DNA from: UBA9659 sp965208605 | Lineage (GTDB): Bacteria > Pseudomonadota > Gammaproteobacteria > Pseudomonadales > Azotimanducaceae | Length of the DNA: 64,000 nt | Direction of reading: 5' to 3' | NCBI GenBank assembly: GCA_965208605.1 | Contig: OZ242345.1 | Coordinates: forward strand, 1,922,001-1,986,000 | Part shown: positions 42,625 through 50,760 of the stretch, one piece after another | Layout of the letters: the number at the start of each line of letters is the position of its first letter | Position numbering within the stretch: position 1 is the stretch's first letter | Made by a program: the position numbers and the translations under genes | The notes under the pieces: model-generated | What the model was told of the DNA's origin: nothing | The model's input: the letters and a program-made list of their open reading frames with translations, nothing else | Database searches by the model: none

Positions 42625-43595
42625 ATAGAGAAAGTTTGTTGTTTTGAAGGGCGTGCTTTTCTTACTGATCTGTCAGAGAGAGAGTTTCTTTCCCAAAAAA
42701 CACCATCTTCATATCCTTGAATGGTTGGCTTAGTAGTATTCATCTCTAAGCGCTTAAGTGCCCAGCAACAATATTCTTTGTTAATCTCCACCCCGCAAAA
42801 ATCTCGATCTAATTTCCTTGCTACAACTGCTGTAGTACCACTGCCAAGGAAGGGGTCAAGTATAAAATCCCCTTTTTTAGTGCTAGCAAGAATAAGCTTC
42901 GCTATAAGTTTTTCGGGCTTCTGGGTTGGATGATCTGTGTTTTCCGGCATTGACCAAAATGGGATAGAAATATCCGTCCAAATATTAGACGGGTAAGTGA
43001 GGCGATAATTGCCTTCTTCTTCCTCGTTCCAATCTTTTGGTTTTCCATTTACACGATATGGTGCAATCACCTTGCGTTTTAATTTGACAGAATCTACATC
43101 AAAGTAATAATCATCAGAAATAGTGCAAAACCAAATATCTTCTGTGTTATTTTTCCAGTTAGATTTCGCACCTCGTCCTTTTTCCCTTTCCCATGTGATT
43201 CTGTTTTGAACATGAAAATGCGCTTCAAGAATCGGTGCAATAAGAACTGATGTTTTCCAATCGGAACAAACATAAACCGTCGCAGTTGGGTTGAGAGTTG
43301 GGATTAGGGTTTCAATAACTTGATGAAACCATTTTTTATACGCGCTTTTTTCTTTTTCTTTGAAGATTCGCCCATTATAATTTTTAGATAAGTTATAAGG
43401 CGGGTCTAAAATAAGGCAATCAACAAAACCTTTGGGGAGATTTTCTGCCACATCAAATACATCTCCAGAAATGACTTTCCCACTGATATCTTCAATGTTA
43501 ATCGGACTATTCACATAACTAATATATGTTGATAGCCGATTGATTTCATCTTGTTTACAAACCAGGGTTTGGTTTCTAGAAGCTCTTTGTTTCAT
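42621..43595 (-). CDS. beta-class DNA methyltransferase of a type II R-M system
   Basis: 324-residue N4-cytosine or N6-adenine methyltransferase. Motif IV DPPYNLS at 64-70 precedes motif I DPFLGSGTT at 247-255, the beta-class order (RsrI/HinfI-like), and HPTQKPEKLIAKLI leads into motif I. The DPPY form favours adenine methylation. Its product should protect the sites cut by the overlapping endonuclease. The pair is inserted between miaB and a small membrane-protein operon in a stretch that is AT-rich for the window. Confidence 0.9.
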   Translation of the reverse strand: MKQRASRNQTLVCKQDEINRLSTYISYVNSPINIEDISGKVISGDVFDVAENLPKGFVDCLILDPPYNLSKNYNGRIFKEKEKSAYKKWFHQVIETLIPTLNPTATVYVCSDWKTSVLIAPILEAHFHVQNRITWEREKGRGAKSNWKNNTEDIWFCTISDDYYFDVDSVKLKRKVIAPYRVNGKPKDWNEEEEGNYRLTYPSNIWTDISIPFWSMPENTDHPTQKPEKLIAKLILASTKKGDFILDPFLGSGTTAVVARKLDRDFCGVEINKEYCCWALKRLEMNTTKPTIQGYEDGVFWERNSLSDRSVRKARPSKQQTFSI

Positions 43596-43750
43596 ATCGT
43601 GTTTAAGATTAAAGTATCGTTGGTACTGTTTAGGTGTAATGGTAGCGCAAAACCGTCATAATGTCGCAACTTGGTATTGTGGATTTTAAGTGCTATCAAT
43701 CTGGATCTTGAGTTAGCATGTAGGGCTAGGGCTGGAAGGGAGAATAAGCC

Positions 43751-44071
43751 ATGAATATAGTCGCAAAATGTGTTCTTTGGGGTGCGGGCATCATGTTGGT
43801 GGTCTCTGGCATAGGTGCAATCCTGGGCCCTTCGCCCATAAACATATTCTTTGCGCCAATTCTGATGATTACATCTATACCCTTACAGATTGCCATCCCG
43901 ATCATTCCAGGATTGGGTGCCATTGCGGCTGGCGGAATCTACGGCGCTGAGGGATCATTTATAAACTATGGGTTTTATGCGTTGATGGTAGGCTGGAATG
44001 TATTTGTTGGATGTCTGGTCGGTTGGATAGTCGGTGTGGGCATTCGGAATAAAAAGCAGATAGGTGATTAG
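43751..44071 (+). CDS. small membrane protein of unknown function
   Basis: 106 residues, strongly hydrophobic, with about three transmembrane segments (approximately 6-28, 33-58 and 72-98) and a short charged C-tail (RNKKQIGD). Rich in Gly, Ile and Val. No family recognised. The lipoprotein peptidase gene starts 2 bp after its stop, so the two form an operon and may act together in the envelope. The 155 bp upstream, divergent from the methyltransferase, probably holds the promoter. Confidence 0.7.
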   Translation: MNIVAKCVLWGAGIMLVVSGIGAILGPSPINIFFAPILMITSIPLQIAIPIIPGLGAIAAGGIYGAEGSFINYGFYALMVGWNVFVGCLVGWIVGVGIRNKKQIGD

Positions 44072-44073
44072 AT

Positions 44074-45366
44074 ATGAAGACAAACCATGTTTCTCTTTTT
44101 GTTTTTCTTATCCTAGGGACTTCCGGATGTGCCCAGGTCGGGGAATTTCTTTCCGATCTTGATGCAACGCTTGGAAAGGGCCTAGATGTTATATCCGAGA
44201 AGGATAAAGTTACGGGAGCGATAACGCTTAATATACAATCTCCTGAAAAGGCTTATGAAGCGGGGCTGAAGAATTTTCTCAAAATCGAAGCTGATGTAAG
44301 GAGGGACAACATAAGAGCATATCCATCGTCCCATCCTATTTATAGACGCGCTAAAAATATCTATGACCGCGTCATTGCCGTGAGTCATTTTCGCGATTCA
44401 AAGGATCTTAAATTTGCCGTATATGATGCCGATATATTTAACGCCTTTGCCACTGGTGGCGGTCACTCGGCGGTTTTTAGGGGATTGATGGATGCTTGTA
44501 ACGACGATGAACTCGCCTATGTGATAGGACACGAACTAGCACATAACGCAGCGGCTCACCTTGAAGAGACTAAGACCTATATGAGCACTAGACGACTTTT
44601 AGGAAAAGACAATCGCGAAGGGTATGAAACGGTCTTTGGCAATGTACAAGAACAAGAAGCAGATAAGATAGGAATTCTTTACGCTACCTTAGCCGGGTTC
44701 AATCCTAATGCGGGTGCAACGACCTGGTCTAAATTCGTTACTAATGATTTAAGTGAATACGCTTACTTTCGTTCACATCCAGCAAATAGAGAGCGCGTAC
44801 AAACTAATCAATACATCGCTAAACAAGTCTCTCAATACAGTATTCCTAATGTTAAGAATCCAAAATTTGAAGACATTTTGAATTGTAATGTTTTGTTTTG
44901 CCCAGCCAAACGTCATGCGGTAGAAGATGGCAAGGGTGGAGGATTTCTAAAAGCATTAGAATTGCTTATGGTTACAGTGGCAAATAACCAAAAAGCTAAA
45001 AATGAACTACAAAAACAACGCCGAGAGATTGCCTACGCTGCACCCAACATAGAATGGAGACCGGGGTGGATGACGTTTAGTGGAACAGTGCAACGCCATG
45101 AAAATACAGCAGGGTTATCTTTTGGTCTCAGTGGTGATAGAGGCGTTTTTTATTACACCCATAACGATAAAATCCTGAAAGGATCCATGAAATTAGTCGA
45201 TGAAGACGATGAAGGTTATGTGTATCGATGGAGAGATGATTACGGTCGCGGCAATCTATATTTGTATCCTTACACTGATGGTTCTATGAGAGGCGAGATG
45301 TACATGGACGATGGTCCAGACTATGAGCAGAAGTTGGGTAAATGGATAGGCTCTCCATCTCAGTAA
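44074..45366 (+). CDS. M48 family metallopeptidase lipoprotein
   Basis: 430-residue predicted lipoprotein: signal peptide with lipobox LGTSGC (Cys19), then an M48 peptidase domain with the zinc motif HELAH at 153-157 and the third ligand Glu195 in EQEADKIG. The arrangement resembles periplasmic YcaL/LoiP/BepA-type peptidases. After about residue 300 a separate C-terminal region (WMTFSGTVQRHENTAGLSFG and on) with many aromatic and Asp residues looks like a beta-rich domain with MORN-like spacing; it is not part of the peptidase. Probably envelope quality control, but the accessory setting next to a restriction system is unusual. Confidence 0.85.
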   Translation: MKTNHVSLFVFLILGTSGCAQVGEFLSDLDATLGKGLDVISEKDKVTGAITLNIQSPEKAYEAGLKNFLKIEADVRRDNIRAYPSSHPIYRRAKNIYDRVIAVSHFRDSKDLKFAVYDADIFNAFATGGGHSAVFRGLMDACNDDELAYVIGHELAHNAAAHLEETKTYMSTRRLLGKDNREGYETVFGNVQEQEADKIGILYATLAGFNPNAGATTWSKFVTNDLSEYAYFRSHPANRERVQTNQYIAKQVSQYSIPNVKNPKFEDILNCNVLFCPAKRHAVEDGKGGGFLKALELLMVTVANNQKAKNELQKQRREIAYAAPNIEWRPGWMTFSGTVQRHENTAGLSFGLSGDRGVFYYTHNDKILKGSMKLVDEDDEGYVYRWRDDYGRGNLYLYPYTDGSMRGEMYMDDGPDYEQKLGKWIGSPSQ

Positions 45367-45394
45367 GTCATGGGCTTACGTTCGCCACTCTGGG

Positions 45395-45780
45395 TTCCCG
45401 CCTTCTTTGATCCTGACGGCGCGGAGTCCCCGCTCCTTCTGGCGGCTTACGGCGCCCCGCGCCGTCATTCTCGAGCTTGCTCGGGAATCCAGTAAAAAAG
45501 AGTATTGTTTTCCGATTTACCCCTGCCCTCTAACCCGTCAGAGGGCAAGCCCGAGAGTGACGGGGGCTGGATTCCCGGGGCAAGCCTGAGTGTGACGGGG
45601 AGCGACGAACCATCTTGTTGTTGATGTGTACATGCCCTACAGGTGGTTGGCTTTGTTCCTCTGGATTCCCGACCCCCCAGTTATCACAGCCGATGGCTGT
45701 GATAACTAGGGTGCCGAGAATGACGGGGTATGGGGGAAATCCAGTCATTGAGTAACATAAACAAGAATGACGGGGGTGAC
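45395..45780. repeat. mosaic palindromic element between M48 gene and glmS
   Basis: Modules in order: cgccttctttgatcctgacg, ggcggcttacggcgccccgc, gtcattctcgagcttgctcg, gagtattgttttccgattta, cctctaacccgtcagagg, gtgacggggagcgacgaac, catcttgttgttgatgtg, ggttggctttgttcctctgg, a perfect 13-bp-arm hairpin agttatcacagcc/ggctgtgataact, and an inverted end taacataaacaagaatgacg. It is the sister of the element at 31.7 kb. No gene seen. Confidence 0.88.
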
Positions 45781-45790
45781 CGGGCAACAC

Positions 45791-47635
45791 CTACTCTACC
45801 GTCACCGACTTAGCCAGATTTCTTGGTTGGTCAATGTCCGTGCCCTTCAGCACCGCAACATGGTAGGCGAGGAGTTGCACTGGCAGGGTGTAGAGCATCG
45901 GGGAGATGGCGGCGGGGCAAGACGGGACCTTCAAGACCCTGGTATCTGCCTGACGGGTGATCTTGTTGCGCTCATCTGCCAATACAAACAAAGCAGCACC
46001 GCGGGCACGGACTTCTTCCAGGTTTGATTTCAACTTCTCAATCAAAGCACCGCCAGGGGCAATCGCAACCACCGGCATAGCGTCATCTACCAGTGCCAAG
46101 GGTCCATGTTTGAGTTCCCCTGCTTGATATCCTTCCGCGTGAATATAAGAAATTTCTTTTAGTTTCAGCGCCCCTTCAAGGGCAATCGGATAATGAATAC
46201 CTCGGCCGAGGAACAGTGCGTTATGCTTATCCACGAATGATTCCGCAATGTGTTTAATCTCCGGTTCAAGTTTCAATGTTTCACGGATGAGATGGGGTAA
46301 TTGTCGCAAGGCTGATACCAGCTTCTCATGGTCTGCTTCCGTCAAGCCATTCATCTTGCCGATGACAGCAACCAGCATCAAAAGGTCGACCAGTTGATTG
46401 GTGAAAGCTTTAGTTGATGCGACACAAATTTCCGACCCGGCTTCTAGTAGCATCGACAAATCAGCTTCCCGAATCAGAGTGCTGTTCGGTACATTGCAGA
46501 GACATAGCCTCGCCACATAATTTGGGTCCTTGGCATTACGGAGTGCAGCAAGCGTGTCGGCGGTTTCGCCAGACTGGGACAGAGCAACAAACAGGGTGCC
46601 ATCAAGCACCACATTCTGCCGATACCTTAACTCACTGGCGATCTCAACCTGGCACGGCACCTTGGCATATTCCTCAAACCAATATTTGGCGACCAGGCCA
46701 GCGTAGTAACTACTTCCGCAGGCGGTAATCTGCACGGCGCGCACCGCCGCGAAGGCGCCTTCCGCACCCGCGCCGAAGGCCTGAGCCAAGGCATGTTTGC
46801 TACTTAACCGCCCAGACAGGGTGCGTTCAACTGCTTCTGGCTGCTCATATATTTCCTTCAACATATAGTGCCGATACTCGCCCTTATCGGCGATGTCATG
46901 GTGCCGGTCTAAGGCGATAATCCTATCTTCCATCTGTTTATTTTTTCGCAGTGCCTTCTTGTTTTTGAACAGGGTGTAATTCTGTTCGGTGATTTCCGCG
47001 ATTTCACCGTCTTCCAGAAAAATAAAACGTTCCGCGAGATGTCGCAGGGCGCCAGGGTCAGAAGCAACATAGTGTTCACCCTCGCCTATGCCGATGACCA
47101 GAGTGCTACCTTGCCGCGCCAGCATCAATCTGTCGGGATGCTCTTTATGAATGACTGCCAGGGCGTAGGCACCTTCCAATTTGCGGAGCATGACATTCAT
47201 TGCCTCCAGCAGGTCGCTGGTCTGCGTCAGTTCATAGTTGAGTTGATGGGCAATGACTTCTGTGTCGGTGTCGGTTTCAAATTGGAAGCCCTGCTTGATG
47301 AGTGCCTCGCGCAGTGGTTCATGGTTTTCAATGATGCCGTTGTGCACGACTGCCAGGTCGCCCGATGTATGAGGATGGGCATTGGTCTCGCTGGGTTCAC
47401 CGTGGGTTGCCCAGCGGGTATGAGCGATGCCGATCTTGCCTTCTGGCATGTTGGTATGACAGGCTCGGCAGAGTTCCGCCACCTTGCCTTGCCGCCTCAG
47501 CCTACTGAGCTGCGCATCCTTGTTGAGCAATGCAATGCCTGCCGAGTCGTAGCCACGATATTCAAGCCGGCGCAAACCCTCAAGCAAGATGTCTGCTACT
47601 TCACGATGACTGACTACACCAACTATGCCGCACAT
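45791..47635 (-). CDS. glmS: glutamine-fructose-6-phosphate aminotransferase
   Basis: First enzyme of UDP-GlcNAc synthesis. 614 residues: N-terminal class II glutaminase starting with catalytic Cys (MCGIVGVVSHREVADILLEG, RRLEYRGYDSAGIA), and two SIS domains (about 290-430 and 460-600) with ITACGSSYYAGLVAKYWFEE and QSGETADTLAALR; the C-terminus PRNLAKSVTVE is typical. It lies 49 bp downstream of glmU on the same strand, the usual glmU-glmS order. No glmS ribozyme is expected in this group and none was noted. Confidence 0.97.
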   Translation of the reverse strand: MCGIVGVVSHREVADILLEGLRRLEYRGYDSAGIALLNKDAQLSRLRRQGKVAELCRACHTNMPEGKIGIAHTRWATHGEPSETNAHPHTSGDLAVVHNGIIENHEPLREALIKQGFQFETDTDTEVIAHQLNYELTQTSDLLEAMNVMLRKLEGAYALAVIHKEHPDRLMLARQGSTLVIGIGEGEHYVASDPGALRHLAERFIFLEDGEIAEITEQNYTLFKNKKALRKNKQMEDRIIALDRHHDIADKGEYRHYMLKEIYEQPEAVERTLSGRLSSKHALAQAFGAGAEGAFAAVRAVQITACGSSYYAGLVAKYWFEEYAKVPCQVEIASELRYRQNVVLDGTLFVALSQSGETADTLAALRNAKDPNYVARLCLCNVPNSTLIREADLSMLLEAGSEICVASTKAFTNQLVDLLMLVAVIGKMNGLTEADHEKLVSALRQLPHLIRETLKLEPEIKHIAESFVDKHNALFLGRGIHYPIALEGALKLKEISYIHAEGYQAGELKHGPLALVDDAMPVVAIAPGGALIEKLKSNLEEVRARGAALFVLADERNKITRQADTRVLKVPSCPAAISPMLYTLPVQLLAYHVAVLKGTDIDQPRNLAKSVTVE

Positions 47636-47684
47636 AATATTTTTTGCATCTTCTTCCAGGTGTTCTTCTAAAAAAACTCGCTAT

Positions 47685-49142
47685 TTATGACTCTTCATTA
47701 GATGGACCCTGCCAACCGGGCACAGATTTTTGTTTGCCTCTGCCCAGAGCCAAGGTATCGGAAGCAACATCTTTGGTGATCGTAGAACCCGCGCCTATGG
47801 TTGCCCCCGCGCCTATTTTGACGGGGGCAACCAGTGAAGTATTTGAACCTATAAATGCAGCAGCACCTATGTGTGTCGCATGCTTGTTCACACCATCGTA
47901 GTTACAGGTAATGGTGCCGGCGCCGATATTTACATTGTCCTCTATAGTCGCATCGCCAAGGTAAGCAAGATGGCTCGCCTTGGTGCCCTTGCCGAGTTTG
48001 CTCTTTTTCACTTCCACAAAATTGCCGACTGTGACTTCATCCGCCAACTCGGTCCCGGGTCTCAATCTTGCGAAGGGACCGAGTATGCAATCAGCACCAA
48101 TTGTGGCTTCTTCAATAACCGAGTTTGCTTTGATCAGAGTGCCCGCACCAACCCTGCTGTCTCGGAGCACGCAATTAGGACCCACTGCTACCCGGTCACC
48201 CAAGTGCACCTCACCTTCTATGATGACATTGATATCAATGACGACATCCTTACCAACATGTAACGTCCCCCGGACATCCAAACGCTCAGGATCCATGAGT
48301 CGGACTCCCTGCGCCATGAGTTCTGTTGCGATATTTTTTTGCACATGTCTCTCCAGTTCTGCCAGTTGGGAAAAGGTATTCACGCCAGCGACTTCCATGG
48401 GTTCCTCGGCGATACAGACACCAATGGTCGCGCCAGCCTGGTTTGCATGCTCAACAATATCGGTCAATAGATATTCTTGCTGGGCATTGTCATTGTTGAG
48501 TAAGGATAACCAGTCACACAAATCATTGCTATTGGCAACCATGACTCCAGTATTGATTTCATTGATCTTTTTCTGAGCGTCCGACGCATCTTGTTCTTCT
48601 TTGATGCCGATGACTCCTTGCTGGTCACGGATAATCCTGCCGTAGTTGAAAGGCTCGGCAACTTTTACCGACAAGAGTGCAAGGTCAGCCGGCACTGCAA
48701 GCAAGGCTTCTATGGTTGCAAGACTAATCAAGGGCGCGTCGCCCAGTAGAATCAAGACCCGGTCATTTTGAGTAGGCTTGTTGGACGATTTCCTAAGCTG
48801 AGGCACGACCTGTTGTACCGCATGCCCTGTACCCCATAGGTCGCTTTGTATTACCCAGTTGATGTTGATGTCAGTATCAAACTGCGCCTTCACCTCAGCA
48901 GTCGCATGTCCCAAAACAATATGCACTCGGTCAGGCTGGAGTTGCACCAGAGTATCCAGCAGATAGCCGAGTAACGGCTTGGCCGCCAGGGGTTGGAGCA
49001 CCTTGGGGACTTCCGAGTGCATCCGAGTTCCCGCGCCGGCTGCCAGGACACAGACTTCCAGCCACCCAGGACGGGGGGGGCTTGGTTTATCAGTCGCGGG
49101 ATTATTAGTCGCGGGATTATCAATCACTGGTTTGTTAGTCAT
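47685..49142 (-). CDS. glmU: bifunctional UDP-GlcNAc pyrophosphorylase / GlcN-1-P acetyltransferase
   Basis: Completes UDP-GlcNAc synthesis after GlmS. 485 residues: uridyltransferase domain (LAAGAGTRMHSEVPKVLQPL, LLGDAPLIS, VMVANSNDL) and a C-terminal left-handed beta-helix with hexapeptide repeats and acetyltransferase signature (ATHIGAAAFIGSNTSLVAPV). About 28 extra N-terminal residues (MTNKPVIDNPATNNPATDKP) come from a 15-bp tandem array; the usual protein begins near WLEVCVLAAG. ATG 49142 is taken because no better internal start is seen before the domain. Confidence 0.96.
   Translation of the reverse strand: MTNKPVIDNPATNNPATDKPSPPRPGWLEVCVLAAGAGTRMHSEVPKVLQPLAAKPLLGYLLDTLVQLQPDRVHIVLGHATAEVKAQFDTDININWVIQSDLWGTGHAVQQVVPQLRKSSNKPTQNDRVLILLGDAPLISLATIEALLAVPADLALLSVKVAEPFNYGRIIRDQQGVIGIKEEQDASDAQKKINEINTGVMVANSNDLCDWLSLLNNDNAQQEYLLTDIVEHANQAGATIGVCIAEEPMEVAGVNTFSQLAELERHVQKNIATELMAQGVRLMDPERLDVRGTLHVGKDVVIDINVIIEGEVHLGDRVAVGPNCVLRDSRVGAGTLIKANSVIEEATIGADCILGPFARLRPGTELADEVTVGNFVEVKKSKLGKGTKASHLAYLGDATIEDNVNIGAGTITCNYDGVNKHATHIGAAAFIGSNTSLVAPVKIGAGATIGAGSTITKDVASDTLALGRGKQKSVPGWQGPSNEES
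49089..49142. repeat. 15-bp tandem array at glmU 5' end
   Basis: Units atcagtcgcgggatt, attagtcgcgggatt, atcaatcactggttt and a partial gttagtcatgg that contains the start codon. They code NPATD/NPATN/VIDNP in the GlmU extension. Confidence 0.88.
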
Positions 49143-49220
49143 GGCGTCAGTTTACAACAAACCCGAAAGGCGTTTTACGGCTAGATACTGGGGTGGAGTT
49201 GAGAGACTAAGAACTGCTGG

Positions 49221-50210
49221 TTATTTGGTGACACTGATAAAGGCTTGCAGGTCGCCGCCGGCCATGATGGCTTCGACAAATTCCGGCTCGTAGGCTCCTT
49301 CTGGATCTTGACGCACCCGTTCATCTATATGCTGTGCATCCTCCCCGACCAGGATTCGCCATCTGTCCGCCCGGACCCCATCAAGAATGATGCTTGCCGC
49401 AGTTGCCGCCGTGGTGGGCGCGTTATCCCGGAATTCAATGCTGCGTTGATGCATGACTTCGCGCAGCTGGTCATCGCTGAGGTTCATAATCAATTCTGAT
49501 AATTCCCCCGGGGTTTTCATCATGCGCGCACGTATTTTCCGAATCTCACTGTCATCCATATTCAGCGCGTCCGCTTTGCCCATGACCTTCGCGGAATTGA
49601 TAGCGATTGAAGTCCCGATATGACCGGGCATGACGACCGATATTTTGATATGGGGGGCGGTGATTCTAAGATCGGTGATCAAGGCTTCACTAAAACCCTT
49701 AACTGCAAACTTTGCCGCACTATATGCTGTGTGGGATGTGCTGGGGCCAATGGTTGCCCAAAAGCCGTTGATACTACTGATGTTGACTATATGGGCTGCA
49801 TCACTAGCGATGAGGTTGGGCAGGAAGGTACGGCAACCGTAATAAACACCGTACCAGCAGACGGCAAAAGTTCTCTCCCAGTCGGCGCGGTCATCTTCAA
49901 CAAAACTTCCGCCACCAGCGATGCCGGCATTGTTAAAAAGAAGGTGCAGTTGCGAGCCGTGAGCGGCTATTGCCTCCTGGTGAAAATGTTGCATGGATGT
50001 TTCCGAAGATACATCACATTCATGTATTGTCATGCGGGTCTTGGCTGCTGCTGAGGCCTCAGCGAGGGATTTTGTTGCTTCCAGATTGTCCATCATCACA
50101 TCGCAGGCGGCGACATGACATCCGGCTTGCATGAGTTGAATACATAACTCTCTACCCATGCCGGTTCCGCCGCCGGTAAGGACGGCTGTCTTTCCAGAAA
50201 TCTCCTGCAT
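49221..50210 (-). CDS. SDR family oxidoreductase
   Basis: 329-residue short-chain dehydrogenase. NAD(P)-binding TGGGTGMGRE (about 12-21), LFNNAGIAGGGS, catalytic Ser in VNISSINGF and YSAAKFAVKGFSEAL (Tyr-x3-Lys) are present. It has a C-terminal extension of about 90 residues beyond the usual 250, with helical character (RARMMKTPGELSELIMNLSD). Substrate unknown; secondary alcohols, fatty or aromatic intermediates are possible. A 13-bp repeat array lies directly upstream. The small membrane protein ends in that array. Confidence 0.9.
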   Translation of the reverse strand: MQEISGKTAVLTGGGTGMGRELCIQLMQAGCHVAACDVMMDNLEATKSLAEASAAAKTRMTIHECDVSSETSMQHFHQEAIAAHGSQLHLLFNNAGIAGGGSFVEDDRADWERTFAVCWYGVYYGCRTFLPNLIASDAAHIVNISSINGFWATIGPSTSHTAYSAAKFAVKGFSEALITDLRITAPHIKISVVMPGHIGTSIAINSAKVMGKADALNMDDSEIRKIRARMMKTPGELSELIMNLSDDQLREVMHQRSIEFRDNAPTTAATAASIILDGVRADRWRILVGEDAQHIDERVRQDPEGAYEPEFVEAIMAGGDLQAFISVTK

Positions 50211-50221
50211 CTTGGACCTTC

Positions 50222-50286
50222 TCTTTGTTAAGTGTCTCTGTTATGAGTCTTTATTAAGTGTCTTTGTTAAAAGTTTTTCTGAAGAA
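50222..50286. repeat. 13-bp tandem array between SDR and membrane protein
   Basis: Units tctttgttaagtg, tctctgttatgag, tctttattaagtg, tctttgttaaaag and tttttctgaagaa at 13-bp steps from 50222. The part above 50241 codes the last residues of the upstream membrane protein (KSSSEKLLTKTLNKDS). Confidence 0.9.
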
Positions 50287-50696
50287 CTTTTTATGAAGCT
50301 TGCCTTTGCTCGCAACAGCATGACACCTAGAATAATAAATGGTACAGCAAAGCCAATACTCACCAGGATCTGGTAGGGCCGGTCAGATAATTGCCCCCAG
50401 ACGAACATGCCGATTGCTACCTGAAACACATAGAGCCCCGCCCAGGGCCAGAGCCAGGATTTCATCTTGAAAAAGCCGTAGCAGCCTGCACCGTAGATCA
50501 ACCAGTGAATGGGTTCGGTTGCCTTGGCAGCCCAGCCGTAGAGGCTGTAGCCAAACCAGACTTCCACATCCTCGGCAACGGGTTTGTAAAAAATATCAAA
50601 CGGCATGTAAATGAAGGTCATATAAGCGCAAAACACCATGAGCAGATTCATCCATACGGGTCTGCCGCCGAAGAGCATTGCTAGTTTCCCATTCAT
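50241..50696 (-). CDS. four-helix membrane protein of unknown function
   Basis: 151 residues with about four hydrophobic segments (approximately 14-34, 62-80, 84-104 and 110-130) and conserved-looking aromatics (WFGYSLYGWAAKATEPIHWL). No family recognised with certainty. Its basic C-tail SFIKSSSEKLLTKTLNKDS is coded by a 13-bp tandem array, so the natural end of the protein may have been altered. It precedes the SDR gene by 30 bp in the same direction, suggesting an operon. Confidence 0.7.
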   Translation of the reverse strand: MNGKLAMLFGGRPVWMNLLMVFCAYMTFIYMPFDIFYKPVAEDVEVWFGYSLYGWAAKATEPIHWLIYGAGCYGFFKMKSWLWPWAGLYVFQVAIGMFVWGQLSDRPYQILVSIGFAVPFIILGVMLLRAKASFIKSSSEKLLTKTLNKDS

Positions 50697-50760
50697 TTTT
50701 GACTCCAGAGTTCAACTACACACTATGCGCGGCGGGAAGGCACGGAGGGAAGGCTGCTCA

